DNA of 64,000 nucleotides from Planctomycetota bacterium (GCA_022711755.1 JAKLEA010000004.1:248001-312000); one strand, 5' to 3'; shown: positions 9,960 through 18,940, counted from the first letter of the stretch. Notes: generated from the letters alone by a model not told the origin. Numbers and translations: made by a program.

Positions 9960-10164
9960 TCAAACATGGTCGGACTTCCGGCCCGGGACGCCGCAGGGGC
10001 AGACGCCCCGCGCCGCCGAACCGCGATTTTCGATACCATCCCTCCTGAGGTCCACGCCCTACATGCCGGACGCATAACATACGCTGCAGCCCGCGCACAT
10101 TCAACGAAATTCCTCGGGGGCATGTAATGGTAATGGGTCAGTGACTGGCGCGAGATTTTGGAGT

Positions 10165-10203
10165 GCGGCGTCAACGCGCTTGAAAAGCGCGACGCCGCTT
10201 TTT
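10165..10203 (+). terminator. Intrinsic terminator, rightward
   Basis: Stem arms GCGGCGTC (10165-10172) and GACGCCGC (10191-10198) enclose an AAC bulge and an inner stem GCGCTT/AAGCGC with a GAA loop, followed by five T. The T tract is on the + strand, so it stops rightward transcription, yet the only gene upstream (murJ) points left. It may end a short unannotated transcript in 9960-10164, or shield the tRNA region. Confidence 0.7.
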
Positions 10204-10270
10204 CCCGGCGAAGCATGATTCGCCGGAAGGCTCCGGGACGGTCAAGGATCGCGCCGGCATGCCGGCGGCA

Positions 10271-10303
10271 CGAATCGAAGATTCGGCGCGAATCGAAGAT
10301 TCG
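10271..10303. repeat. Two tandem copies of a 15-bp palindrome
   Basis: CGAATCGAAGATTCG occurs at 10271-10285 and 10289-10303, an 18-base period. Each copy is an inverted repeat (CGAATC, GAA, GATTCG). It lies between the orphan terminator and the tRNA-His promoter. Function unknown; it could be a binding site or repeat debris. Confidence 0.6.
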
Positions 10304-10391
10304 CGATGGAAAGCGCAGTCGTGCCTGCGCAATCCAAAACCGACAGGTCCGCGCCGTTCAGTGACCGGTTACAGTCGTTTCTCGATTTGAC

Positions 10392-10420
10392 TTGACGATG
10401 CGGGCGCGGAAGCCTAATAT
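10392..10420 (+). promoter_or_regulatory. Sigma-70-type promoter of tRNA-His
   Basis: -35 TTGACG (10392-10397), 17-base spacer, -10 TAATAT (10415-10420), which puts the transcript start near 10427, about 40 bases before the tRNA. The short leader can fold into a hairpin around GGCTG/CAGCC. Confidence 0.65.
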
Positions 10421-10464
10421 AAACTTTTGTCTGGCTGTGAAAACGCAGCCGGACTTCATGCGAC

Positions 10465-10542
10465 GGTGGGTGTAGCTCAACTGGATAGAGCACCAGACTG
10501 TGGCTCTGGGGGCCGTGGGTTCGAATCCCATCACCCACCCCA
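10465..10542 (+). tRNA. tRNA-His (anticodon GTG)
   Basis: A full cloverleaf is visible. The acceptor arm GTGGGTG (10466-10472) pairs with CACCCAC (10132-offset, i.e. 10532-10538); the D stem is GCTC/GAGC; the anticodon stem CCAGA/TCTGG holds loop CTGTGGC (10498-10504) with anticodon GTG; the T stem GTGGG/CCCAT has loop TTCGAAT. The extra 5' G at 10465 opposite C10539 is the histidine identity feature (G-1:C73). The 3' CCA (10540-10542) is encoded. Confidence 0.96.
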
Positions 10543-10694
10543 ACGCCATTTGCCTTTTCGCTTGCAAAGTCGCAAGAGGAAGTGGCTTTTCGTTGAAGGT
10601 CATTATTTTCGCCGATTGTATCACTTTGTATCGTCTTGTTTCGTCTTGCCGCCTTAGTTGCTGCAAGTTTTACGGCAAGACAAACTCCCTTGGT

Positions 10695-10937
10695 TTCAGC
10701 GTGGTCGAGGAACGCCGCCAGAAGTTCCTCGACGGTGTAGTCGGATTGGCCTTCAGCCTCCCGTGGTGGGAGACGCCTGTTGTTGGCCAGCCACTCCCTA
10801 ATCAGGCGATCATAGGCAGTCCTGCTGACTTGGAATTCGTAAAGGCCAAGGTAAAAAGTTTGGCCGGAAAGACAGACGGTGGCTTGGCCTTAGGCTCTAT
10901 GAAGACGATACGATGGAACAGAATTACGTTTCAGCAT
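10695..10937 (-). pseudogene. Remnant of a tyrosine-recombinase integrase (N-terminal part)
   Basis: Reading left from ATG 10937, which has a strong GGAAGGAG site, the translation begins MLKRNSVPSYRLHRA, meets an in-frame TAA at 10890-10892, then continues GQATVCLSGQTFYLG, YDRLIREWLANNRRLP and YTVEELLAAFLDHAE. This matches the N-terminal arm and core-binding start of integrases I know from planctomycete genomes (SYRLHKPSGQA..., YDRLIxEWLANGRRLP). The stop replaces the Ser codon of the HKPSGQA motif, similarity ends after about 80 codons, and no catalytic domain follows. It lies between tRNA-His and tRNA-Pro, a usual integration setting. I call it the decayed stub of an integrated element. Confidence 0.8.
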
Positions 10938-11051
10938 TTGCGGCTCCTTCCTGCGATGTGAGTACTGTACTAACTTCGCAACTGCTTCAGAAGCCGCTCT
11001 GCCTCACGTTGGCAGGTATCGTAAGTTGGCTACCCGGCTAGGGTTATGACT

Positions 11052-11128
11052 TGGTCGGGGCGACTGGATTTGAACCAGCGACCTCTTGAACCCCATTCAA
11101 GCGCCCTACCAGGCTGGGCTACGCCCCG
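11052..11128 (-). tRNA. tRNA-Pro (anticodon GGG)
   Basis: 77-base cloverleaf on the minus strand. The acceptor CGGGGCG (11128-11122) pairs with CGCCCCG; the D stem is GCCC/GGGC; the anticodon stem CTTGA/TCAAG holds loop ATGGGGT with anticodon GGG, reading CCC and CCU; the T arm has loop TTCAAAT. The discriminator A and an encoded CCA end at 11052. Confidence 0.95.
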
Positions 11129-11189
11129 ACCGAGAGGCGTCAAGCAGAGTCAGGAGTTGCCTCGGTTCCTGAACCATACTTATGAGCAA

Positions 11190-11218
11190 TTGTTAGCAGG
11201 CCCCGGCGGCGGTGTCAA
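11190..11218 (-). promoter_or_regulatory. Promoter of tRNA-Pro
   Basis: On the minus strand, -35 TTGACA (11218-11213), 17-base spacer, -10 TAACAA (11195-11190), about 55 bases before the tRNA-Pro 5' end. The rest of the 298-base stretch from 11129 to 11426 shows no gene. Confidence 0.55.
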
Positions 11219-11426
11219 AGGAATTCTCAATTCCAGCGCTCTGAAATTCCGAGTCCCGCAGTTCCGAATTTGGGTCTTCAACGTAAATCACGGGAACGCA
11301 TTTCCCGCGTCTGGGGCAGATTTACTGATGTTCGCACAATGCCATGACACATTCCTTGCTCGGAACATGTCCGAAAGGGTGTTTGTTGTCACTATATTGT
11401 GCGAGCATGAGCAGGGCGAACCCGCG

Positions 11427-11879
11427 TTACCAGAGCGTCCATCGCAGGGTATACGGATCAAGGCGATATGGGGAGCCTTTGCCCTGATAAAATCCGTGCT
11501 CGCGTATCATGTGAATTCCCAGCGGCGTTGTCACGATCGTCATGTCGGTATTCACGTTATGAATCTTCACCGTGCCCTTCTGGAACGTTCCGCATCGCCC
11601 CCACGGACACGCAATCCGTCCCTTAACCTCCTCGACGGTGATCTCGTATGCGCCCATGTAGAGCATGGGCGTGCCGTAGCCCTTCCTGCCGACCTCGGCC
11701 AGGTATTCGATGCGGTTGGCGATTCCGCTGTGGGTAAGTTCCATCTTGCGGACGGCAAAGTCGTCGCTGTCGGTCAGTTCTTTCAGCGAGCGGTCGTCCT
11801 CCCCGAGGAATCCGTCGCGCGTCAGGACGCCGGGTTGCATCTTCCTGATGATTCTGTCTGTTGCAGGGTTGGCCTTCAT
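11427..11879 (-). CDS. Conserved small protein of unknown function
   Basis: 150 residues from ATG 11879; the frame is open to 12110 and the true start is uncertain because no strong ribosome site is visible. The sequence looks like a real soluble protein. RDGFLGEDDRSLKELTDSDD lies near the N-terminus, a helical middle (IANRIEYLAEVGRKGYGTP) follows, then a strand-rich part (EVKGRIACPWGRCGTFQKG) and a C-terminal HMIREHGFYQGKGSPYRLDP. From memory this last motif recurs in a conserved bacterial family without an assigned function. Two Cys in CPWGRC could bind metal, but this is a guess. It stands 166 bases downstream of the first LEPRxLL gene and is probably separate from it. Confidence 0.7.
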   Translation of the reverse strand: MKANPATDRIIRKMQPGVLTRDGFLGEDDRSLKELTDSDDFAVRKMELTHSGIANRIEYLAEVGRKGYGTPMLYMGAYEITVEEVKGRIACPWGRCGTFQKGTVKIHNVNTDMTIVTTPLGIHMIREHGFYQGKGSPYRLDPYTLRWTLW

Positions 11880-12045
11880 GTCGTCAAGTATCGTTTGGCA
11901 TTCACAGCGCGCAATTTTGGACTGCGGTGGCGCAACATCGCGCGGTATTCTAACAACAAGGGGAACAACGGGATGAGTCGGACGGACGTGTCGAATCCGG
12001 GAATGGAGCGGCGTGATGCCGCTCCATTCCCGAGTAATGAGCGCA

Positions 12046-14814
12046 TTATCCCTGCCAGAAGTTAACATTATAATGGAGTCCGACCCGAACGACTCCTTCG
12101 GAATCAACAATGATTCCGAAACCGGCCGACGCGCCTACGCCCCAGCGCTCCGGGCCATCCTCGCCCATGCGCCCGCCGACGAAGACGACGCCGATGCGGC
12201 CGGACTCGACCACGCGCCATTCCGGGGCGGCTTCGCCGTCCGGAAACTCACCGAACGTTCCGGCATGAGCGCCGGCCAGCAGGTTCGTGCGCGCGCAGTC
12301 GCGCCCGATGAAGACGTTCCTGATTTCCGCCGGCCCGCGCCAGCGCTGGACGCCGTCCATGCCGACGGCGATGTCCGCGTCACGCACGCTTTCCCGCACG
12401 GCGATGCGGTCAATGCCGCCCTCGGCCAGGATGCGTATCCGCTCCGCGCCCTGCGGCGCAATCTCCCGCGCCACGAGGCTGCCAAGGCGTCCGCGTGTTT
12501 CTATCATGCCTCGGAACGATCCGCCGGCATGAACGACGCCGATCACGGAATCGTCGGACGTGGCGATGATGCGCCCGTGAATATGGCCGCGAAGCGCGCC
12601 GACGAAGGTTATGCCGTCAGTGGAAATCAAGTCGCCGAGTATGTCCGTCCCCGCTACGACGGTCTTGATCAGGTCTTCGGCGTTCACGCCCGCGAGCAGT
12701 TCAAGCCCTGCGTAGACGAGGTCAACATTAACGCCGGAGATCAGTCCCTCGATTGTCCCCGCCGCCCACACGGCGCCTACGTTTCCGCCCTCGCAGCGAA
12801 CATGGCCGCGAATGTGCCTCATGCTGCGGATGGAGCCGATTCGCAGGTGGCTGATGACGTCTCCTGTGATATCGCCCGCAGAATAGACGTAGCCTATGCT
12901 GCCGCCGACGATCACGTCTCCGGCGATGCTCGCGCCATCCGCGTCAACGCCCAGAGCGACGAGCGCGTTCAGATTCCCGCCGACCAGCAGCGCCGTCGGG
13001 TCGGCGATGCCGTCACCGTCCGGATCGGGCGGCACGGCCATGCCGGGAAGGAGTTCCACACCGTTAAGGACGCTTCCCTCCAGTGGGCCGCGCAGCAGGG
13101 CGGCGTGAAGGTCTCCGCGCGTCGCTATGAAGGAGATGGGACCGGGGTCCGCGCGCAGGTCGGCAATCGCGCCCAGGTTGCCCTCGACCACGATTCCCGC
13201 GTTCGAGAATGATCCGGTCAGGATGACGGCTGTCACCGTGTTGAACAATCCCGGGACGACGATCACTTCTGAGTTCAGCGCGTCGTATGAGCCGTCCGCC
13301 TTGTGGGCGATCCTGATGTCCGTCGGGCCGTCGTCCATGTCGTAAATTTTCACGGCTCCGCCGCGGACAACGATTGTCTCGACCAAGTGCGCTTCAATGT
13401 CAGAGGTTTCCCTGACCTGGCCGGTCACGAAGTATGCTCCGCAACTTCCGCGATCGCCGACGGCGGCGATGTAATATGTTTGTCCTTCGGTAACATGGAA
13501 GCCGACATGCGCCCGGTCTCCCGGCGCGGCGGCCTCAGCGATTAGCCGTCCGTCTGCGTCAAATACGGCCACGCGGGGCTGGAGCGTATTGGGGGGGGGA
13601 GGCGGGACGGGGGGCATGATCTCCACGCCCGGGTCGCCGTCCATGATGTAATAAATCTGATTGACGTTCAGGTCAATGTTGGCCGTGCCGCTCACGCCCG
13701 CGGTGAAGGAAAACATGTCAACGTCGCCCGGTCGCTGGATGCCGCCCTCAACAATGATTGGAAAGCCTTCAAACGGGGCAACGGGGACTTCCACGGGGAA
13801 GGCTTCTTCGCGGGTGTCGGCGTAATCGTCCGGCGGGGGAAGTTCCTGATGGCCGAAGACTTCGTAATTCGCAAATTGCCGCCCCGTCACGACCAGGAAA
13901 TACGGTCGTCCCGGCTGTGCGTCGAACATGAGTGGCTGGCGATAGACCTCCGGAGCCTCCGAGTCAATCGGCAGAGGCTGGAAAAGGTGTATCCCCCCGA
14001 GGAATTGCCCCTCTGAGTCATAAGCGACGATGCTTGCAGCCGGATCGAGGGTCGGCATGTCCGGATCGGGGGGCAGCGCCGCCCATCCGTTGATGATGAT
14101 CGTTCCCCATTCCGGAGCCGTGAAGGCGAATACGTCGGCATCGCCCGGCAGATTGATCAACCCCCTGCCCGCAATGTTATTCTCCTCGTTGAATTCAAGG
14201 CGCGTGGCTTCCTCGCGCGTGTCGCCGTGATCGTCTTCTGCCGGGGGTTTGACCGAGAGAGTCCCGAAGAAACCGTAACCCACCAGCGGCCCGCCTTCGA
14301 CGCCGATGAAGTAGACTTGATCAGCCCTGACCGGGAATACGGCCTCGTTGGGCGGAAGAATGGGCGCGCCCGGATCGGTCTCGGGTTCGCCGGGCGCCGG
14401 ATCCATCGGCTCAATGACGCCCCGGCCGGGCAGTTGAATCTCAGCCAGGATTTCGCCGTCCGCGGTGAATACCGCCAAGCGCGTTCCGGGCGTTATCGGT
14501 TCCGGGATGACGACGCCTTCTGCAAGAATCACCGGGCCGTCCCAGGGATGGGCTTCGGCATGGATGAATGCCATTCCGTCCTGGTCGGCTCTGATTGCGA
14601 AGACATCGCGATCCCCGGCATTCTCCAGCATGCCGCGTCCCTCATAGCCTCCGTCGGGACCGTGGGGGAGCTGGGTCGCGTCGCGCGGCGTGTCGCCGTG
14701 ATCGTCCGGCAGGGGATAGATCAGCGGCATGATTACGTCCAAGTCTGTCGTCGCTGACGACAGCAGGACCCTGGTTTCCAGCGAGTGGATTTTGAAGGTT
14801 TTACTGCCCGGCAT
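12046..14814 (-). CDS. LEPRxLL-type exported protein with PPC-like repeats
   Basis: 922 residues. The start at ATG 14814 is fixed by a strong GGGGAGGT site 7 bases upstream. FKIHSLETRVLLSS near the N-terminus is a LEPRxLL-type motif, seen at the start of very large planctomycete surface proteins. Three pre-peptidase-C-like domains follow, each opened by a DDHGDTxxxAT-type motif (DDHGDTPRDATQL, DDHGDTREEATRL, DDYADTREEAFPV) and closed by a variant of the (V)YFIGVEGG strand. From about residue 485 it carries a module shared with the 1427-aa protein at 35794 (IVVEGNLGAIADLRADPG; PPDPDGDGIAD; SAGDITGDVIS), ending in beta-solenoid-like GGS/GDI repeats. Presumably secreted or cell-surface bound. 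Confidence 0.85.
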   Translation of the reverse strand: MPGSKTFKIHSLETRVLLSSATTDLDVIMPLIYPLPDDHGDTPRDATQLPHGPDGGYEGRGMLENAGDRDVFAIRADQDGMAFIHAEAHPWDGPVILAEGVVIPEPITPGTRLAVFTADGEILAEIQLPGRGVIEPMDPAPGEPETDPGAPILPPNEAVFPVRADQVYFIGVEGGPLVGYGFFGTLSVKPPAEDDHGDTREEATRLEFNEENNIAGRGLINLPGDADVFAFTAPEWGTIIINGWAALPPDPDMPTLDPAASIVAYDSEGQFLGGIHLFQPLPIDSEAPEVYRQPLMFDAQPGRPYFLVVTGRQFANYEVFGHQELPPPDDYADTREEAFPVEVPVAPFEGFPIIVEGGIQRPGDVDMFSFTAGVSGTANIDLNVNQIYYIMDGDPGVEIMPPVPPPPPNTLQPRVAVFDADGRLIAEAAAPGDRAHVGFHVTEGQTYYIAAVGDRGSCGAYFVTGQVRETSDIEAHLVETIVVRGGAVKIYDMDDGPTDIRIAHKADGSYDALNSEVIVVPGLFNTVTAVILTGSFSNAGIVVEGNLGAIADLRADPGPISFIATRGDLHAALLRGPLEGSVLNGVELLPGMAVPPDPDGDGIADPTALLVGGNLNALVALGVDADGASIAGDVIVGGSIGYVYSAGDITGDVISHLRIGSIRSMRHIRGHVRCEGGNVGAVWAAGTIEGLISGVNVDLVYAGLELLAGVNAEDLIKTVVAGTDILGDLISTDGITFVGALRGHIHGRIIATSDDSVIGVVHAGGSFRGMIETRGRLGSLVAREIAPQGAERIRILAEGGIDRIAVRESVRDADIAVGMDGVQRWRGPAEIRNVFIGRDCARTNLLAGAHAGTFGEFPDGEAAPEWRVVESGRIGVVFVGGRMGEDGPERWGVGASAGFGIIVDSEGVVRVGLHYNVNFWQG

Positions 14815-15176
14815 TCGTTCTACCTCCCCGTTCTCATCAACCCGGCGCAATGCCGGGCGGCGCATCCTGTCCTGAAGCCCCCGCAGACCGCAGGACCGCG
14901 CCCGATAGCGCTATCTCGATTTGAGATTATGCGCCGAATTGTAAACAAAGACCTTGCGTGATTCAATGGGCAATCGGCGTGCCATTAGCTCCAAACGATG
15001 CAGGATGTCATAAGTCTATGGAATGACAGGCATTACATCATGCTGGCATGGGGCTGTCGCATGATGGGTGAAGTTGTAAATTCCGTCAGTGTTGGGGATG
15101 ATGTGGGATTCGGCGACAGGATGGCAGGATAAAATCTAATGTGAAATAATTAACCTCTTGTTAACAGATGAGCGCT
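14815..15176. other. Intergenic region with two inverted repeats
   Basis: 362 bases without a gene, upstream of the LEPRxLL gene. It contains the perfect palindrome GATAGCGCTATC (14904-14915), overlapped by ATCTC-GATTT-GAGAT (14913-14927), 90-115 bases before the start codon. An operator is possible. The part near 15120-15170 is AT-rich. I found no convincing -35/-10 pair. Confidence 0.4.
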
Positions 15177-16310
15177 CTATCCGGCACTTTGTATCTGCCC
15201 ATATTTCCATCCCGCTTCATAAGCCGCCCTCACGTTCTCCAGCGGCGTGCGGGCGACGATGTAACCCGATATCTGGAAGCGTCCCGGCTTCTTCGCCGCC
15301 GGGGTCAGCATGTCCCGCATCATGCGGTCAACCTGGGTAGGCGTTCCGATAAGCAGTATTGAATGGTCCATCTGGGCGTTGAAGCCGAAGTCGTCTCCAA
15401 GCGCTTCGAGCCATTTTCCATGGTCCACGAACGGCCCCGGTCCGTCAATGACCTTTACCCCGAGTTCCTCGCGCAGGCAGCGATAATGCTGCTCGGCGTA
15501 GCCGCAGAGATGAATCTGGCGGGTTCCGGTCGTCATGACTGAGAACAGGCGCTCATGGCGCGGCAGGACGAAATTGCGATACGCGGCGGCGGATATCAAT
15601 TGCAGGCTGTCGTCGCAAAGCCCCCACCCCCCCGGCAGAGGCAGCGTCACGCCGGTCTGCGCCAGTTTGTGCCAGGCCCTGATGCGTTCGATCTCCTTGT
15701 CCGTGACAAGGTCGAGGAACCTGTGCGCGAAGTCCGGGTCCTCATAGAGATCCATGCAGAAACGCTCGATCCCCCTGACCTCGCAGGCTTTGGTGAAAAT
15801 CCCGTGTGTTCCCTGCCCCGGACTCACGATCTCGACAGGCCGCCCCGCGAATTCCATCCCATCCGCCAGTTCTCTGCATGAGCAATACAGCCGCCAGATT
15901 TCGCTGTTCTTGATCGTTGCTTCCGCGTCAGTGTCGGCGATCCGGGCAAGGAGGTCGGACTTTGATCCTTCCAGCGATTTCGCCCATGCGTAGTCGTTTT
16001 CCTGATAGACGACCTGGCAGCCGAAGAACTGGTTCTCCTCCATCCACAGCCTGGGGCAGACGCGCCACCTGTCAGGATATGAAACGGCGCGATCGGCGCG
16101 GATGTTATCGCATTCCCACTTCAGCCCTGCGAGATAGACGTCGAGATGAGTTTTCGGATTCCGGTAGAAGTCCGAGAAACTGCGCCCCGCCAGATTGAGC
16201 CAGAGATGCTCATCGGTCGAGAACGTCACGGGCACGCGGCGGTTCTCGCGCTTCCAATAGGCGGACATAAGCTCATTGACGGATTTGTCGTGGTCATGGG
16301 CGTCGGGCAT
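15177..16310 (-). CDS. URO-D superfamily protein (methyltransferase-like)
   Basis: 377 residues. Start ATG 16310 has GGGAG upstream; the frame runs on to 16418 within comEC and is ignored there. The fold signature is that of uroporphyrinogen decarboxylase / MtaA / CmuA: RFCMDLYEDPDFAHRFLDLV, LPLPGGWGLCDDSLQLIS, QIHLCGYAEQHYRCL (a His/Cys placement as in zinc methyltransferases of this superfamily) and a C-terminal ISGYIVARTPLENVRAAY. True HemE motifs at the N-terminus are absent, so heme synthesis is unlikely. Members of this branch are thought to move methyl groups to or from corrinoids, but substrates are mostly unknown. It lies 13 bases downstream of comEC on the same strand. Confidence 0.8.
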   Translation of the reverse strand: MPDAHDHDKSVNELMSAYWKRENRRVPVTFSTDEHLWLNLAGRSFSDFYRNPKTHLDVYLAGLKWECDNIRADRAVSYPDRWRVCPRLWMEENQFFGCQVVYQENDYAWAKSLEGSKSDLLARIADTDAEATIKNSEIWRLYCSCRELADGMEFAGRPVEIVSPGQGTHGIFTKACEVRGIERFCMDLYEDPDFAHRFLDLVTDKEIERIRAWHKLAQTGVTLPLPGGWGLCDDSLQLISAAAYRNFVLPRHERLFSVMTTGTRQIHLCGYAEQHYRCLREELGVKVIDGPGPFVDHGKWLEALGDDFGFNAQMDHSILLIGTPTQVDRMMRDMLTPAAKKPGRFQISGYIVARTPLENVRAAYEAGWKYGQIQSAG

Positions 16311-16323
16311 TGCAATGCTCCCG

Positions 16324-18867
16324 TTATCTGGGGCGCAATCCGCCTTCGATAAAGGTGTCAACGCGGGAATTCGCGCCGGGAAGGACGCGGATGAATCCGC
16401 AGCGCGAGGTCTCAACAATCATGGTATATTCATCGTGGGACGGCGTTCCGGCTGGCCGCCTCGACAAACCGTTTGAAGCCACGGCCATGCGCGGTCGCGC
16501 CGTGGCAAGAAGCGCCCGCGACGCCGGCGACGGATGACCGTGATGGGGCAGTTGCAGAAGATCAATCCTCTTTGCCGCAGTTCCGTTTTCCCGCGACGCG
16601 GCGCCGCTGTTCACAAGCGAAAAAAGCAGCGGCGCGAGCGCGGAACGGTCCGCATCCCCGGAAAAGAGGATCGTGGACTCGCCGGTCCGCGCAAGGGCGA
16701 CTATCGAGTCCTCGTTGGCCGAATTGCCGTCTTCCGGCTGGAACTCCCACGCGCGGGGCGGACTCAGGATGGCGATTTCTGTTTCACCGCCGAGCTTGAG
16801 CATATTCCCGGCCTCAACCTCCACAACCCTTTCGGCGTGTCGAAGCAGTTCGGACAGCATCCACTTTCCGGCCGCAGTTTCCTTCAGATTTCGCGAGACA
16901 ACAACCGTCCCGATCCGCGCGCGCCTGAGCAGCAGCGCAACCATGTTCCAATGGTCAACGTGCTCATGTGAGATGAAGAGCGCGTCAATACGGCTGATTC
17001 CCTCGCTACGCAGGTGCGGGGCAAGGATGTCGCGGTCGGCCGTCGGGCTGAGCGAACCTGCGTCGAACATGATTATGCGGTCATCGGATGTTCGCAGAAT
17101 GGAGCACAGACCGTGTCCGATATCCAGAAAGTCAACATATGCCGGATTTCGGATACCACGGAAAGACTGACTGGCGAACGGGACGGCGGTCAGAGCCAAT
17201 GCAGCCATCGTCAATGGCGCAAGACGAATTCCGATTCGCCGCCGGATTGTCCAGAGGCAGATTAGAAACATGAAACCGATTGTCCAGGCAAGGGGGACTT
17301 GTGGAACGCTCATCGCGCTGAATGCATCGGCGGCAAACCTTACGGGGGCGGCAAACATGATTCCTGTGAGCTTCATGAGCGCGGCAAGCGTCCATCCGAT
17401 AGGGCCAATCGTCCCGAACAGGCACAACAACAGACCGACCGCAAGGTACCATGACAGCGGCAGAAGGATCAGTAAATTCAGGAACAGGCCGGAGGGAGCA
17501 ATCAGACCGAAATGATGGACCACTATCGGCGCGGTAGCCGCCCATGCGCCGAGCGTCAGGGCAACGGCCCTGTGAGCCGAATATCTCCAGCGAGCGGCAA
17601 TGACTCGTTCTTCGGGAGATTGCAATTCGCGGATCAGCGCGTCCCACGGCCACAACGCCGCGTGGACTCGCGCACTGAGCCAGATCAGGCCTGCAACCGC
17701 CGCGACGGAAAGCTGAAAACCCGGCATGAACAATTCGGAAGGAGAAACGATTAGTATGACAAGAACTGCCGCGGCGAGCGCTGAAGGCGAGTCATTGCGC
17801 CGTCCGAGCAGGGGCGCGGCAATAAGTAATGTGATCATGACAGACGCCCGCAAGACGGGCGGATTCATGCCGGTCAACAGTGAATAAGCCCACACGAAAC
17901 ATATCAGAAAGATTGCGCGCCAGGGCTGCCTCAGGCCGATCAACCTGAGCAGGATGCCAACTTGAAGACAGACCGCGAACACATGAAACCCGCTTATGGC
18001 GAGGATATGAACCGTCCCTGTGTCCAGAAAATCTGCGTAGACCTGCGGGGACAACCTCTGCCGCCTGCCCAGGAGCAGCGCTACGGCCATGTCTGCGTCG
18101 TCGCCGGAAAGGTTGCGATCAATGATCGTCTCGAAACGGGCTGCGAGCCGCGCAGCCAGTGTCTTCAGAAATGAAACCGGGCCGTTACGCAGCGGGACGA
18201 TGTTTTCCGGGCAACTCGTAGCCAGTTTTCCTGAAACGCCGCGAAGCTCCGCCTGCGGGATGGAATCATGCGGGTTGCGCGATTTTGAAACCGGTTCGAG
18301 AAACCCGGTGATCTCAACGCGTCCGCAACGCGCAAGGTGATCCGCCCCAACGCCCTCTGCGCCGACAATAAGGGCGCCGCTGGTCGGACGCCATCGGTTG
18401 TTGACAAAGACTTCTGTAAGCCTGAGTGTAAAGGATGACCAAGGTGGACGCGCGCGCAGAACGGCAGGCTCCTCCTCCCAGGGATCGGGCCTGTCTCCGG
18501 GATATGTGTTCGGAATTCCGACGATCGCCCCCCGGACCAGTGTTAGAATCGGCGCGTCGTCTCTGCTGACGCGAATTCCGTCAGGTGGCGTCCAGCGGCA
18601 TCGGAAACAGTACCATGCCGCGCCAAGAGAGAAGAATATCGCAAGAAATCCCGTGAGAATTCTGCGACTTGATAGCGGCGCATGGATTTGACCGATATAT
18701 GTCGCAAGAGTGAGATAAGCGCACATCGCGCCGGAAAGGACGCACCATGCGACGCAGGAGATTGAAAGGCATCTGCCGCATACGATGCCGGCGGTAAAAG
18801 CTGCTGCCGCGAAGAGGATCGGACGGTTGGCTGCGGGGGGATCAGGATATGGGCCAGATTTCCCCAT
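16324..18867 (-). CDS. comEC: DNA uptake channel protein ComEC/Rec2
   Basis: 847 residues, full length for the family. N-terminal hydrophobic segments (about residues 15-90) precede a soluble OB-like part. The competence domain carries the hallmark LDTGTVHILAISGFHV and further membrane segments (about 290-560). The C-terminal metallo-beta-lactamase-type domain has FLDIGHGLCSILR and ISHEHVDHW, an intact HxHxDH metal site (about residue 650). It transports single-stranded DNA inward during transformation. ATG 18867 was chosen because the upstream frame (to 18987) runs back through a strong terminator hairpin. The start sits 34 bases after that terminator, so a structured leader may control it. 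Confidence 0.93.
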   Translation of the reverse strand: MGKSGPYPDPPAANRPILFAAAAFTAGIVCGRCLSISCVAWCVLSGAMCAYLTLATYIGQIHAPLSSRRILTGFLAIFFSLGAAWYCFRCRWTPPDGIRVSRDDAPILTLVRGAIVGIPNTYPGDRPDPWEEEPAVLRARPPWSSFTLRLTEVFVNNRWRPTSGALIVGAEGVGADHLARCGRVEITGFLEPVSKSRNPHDSIPQAELRGVSGKLATSCPENIVPLRNGPVSFLKTLAARLAARFETIIDRNLSGDDADMAVALLLGRRQRLSPQVYADFLDTGTVHILAISGFHVFAVCLQVGILLRLIGLRQPWRAIFLICFVWAYSLLTGMNPPVLRASVMITLLIAAPLLGRRNDSPSALAAAVLVILIVSPSELFMPGFQLSVAAVAGLIWLSARVHAALWPWDALIRELQSPEERVIAARWRYSAHRAVALTLGAWAATAPIVVHHFGLIAPSGLFLNLLILLPLSWYLAVGLLLCLFGTIGPIGWTLAALMKLTGIMFAAPVRFAADAFSAMSVPQVPLAWTIGFMFLICLWTIRRRIGIRLAPLTMAALALTAVPFASQSFRGIRNPAYVDFLDIGHGLCSILRTSDDRIIMFDAGSLSPTADRDILAPHLRSEGISRIDALFISHEHVDHWNMVALLLRRARIGTVVVSRNLKETAAGKWMLSELLRHAERVVEVEAGNMLKLGGETEIAILSPPRAWEFQPEDGNSANEDSIVALARTGESTILFSGDADRSALAPLLFSLVNSGAASRENGTAAKRIDLLQLPHHGHPSPASRALLATARPRMAVASNGLSRRPAGTPSHDEYTMIVETSRCGFIRVLPGANSRVDTFIEGGLRPR

Positions 18868-18900
18868 ATATAGTCGGCCCAAGGGTTTGCGACGAAGCCC

Positions 18901-18940
18901 GGAAACGAAAAATGGCTCCAGGGCCGCCATCCCTGGAGCC
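18901..18940 (-). terminator. Intrinsic terminator, leftward, just upstream of comEC
   Basis: A perfect 10-bp stem GGCTCCAGGG / CCCTGGAGCC (arms 18914-18923 and 18931-18940) with a 7-base loop. On the minus strand it is followed at once by ATTTTTCGTTT. It ends the structured RNA described here, either as a stand-alone RNA or as an attenuator before comEC. Confidence 0.85.

Noticed and set aside
9917..10216. Leftward open frame upstream of murJ
   Set aside because: Overlaps the murJ start, has no spaced ribosome site and a random-looking composition.
10271..10303. Two copies of CGAATCGAAGATTCG as a possible CRISPR array
   Set aside because: Only two copies, 3-base spacing, no Cas genes.
10500..10961. 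Rightward open frame of 153 codons starting inside tRNA-His
   Set aside because: It begins in the tRNA; the recognisable similarity is on the opposite strand (integrase remnant).
11046..12065. Rightward open frame running through tRNA-Pro
   Set aside because: It starts inside a tRNA gene and is antisense to a better-supported leftward gene.
12013..13212. Long rightward open frame of 399 codons
   Set aside because: Antisense shadow of the LEPRxLL gene; codons are low-complexity Ala/Arg/Asp and no ribosome site or domain is seen. Similar shadows at 22912-24135, 32407-33408, 33128-34324 and 54234-55325 were discarded for the same reason.
15177..16310. URO-D protein as heme enzyme HemE
   Set aside because: HemE substrate-binding Arg motifs at the N-terminus are absent and no other heme gene is near.
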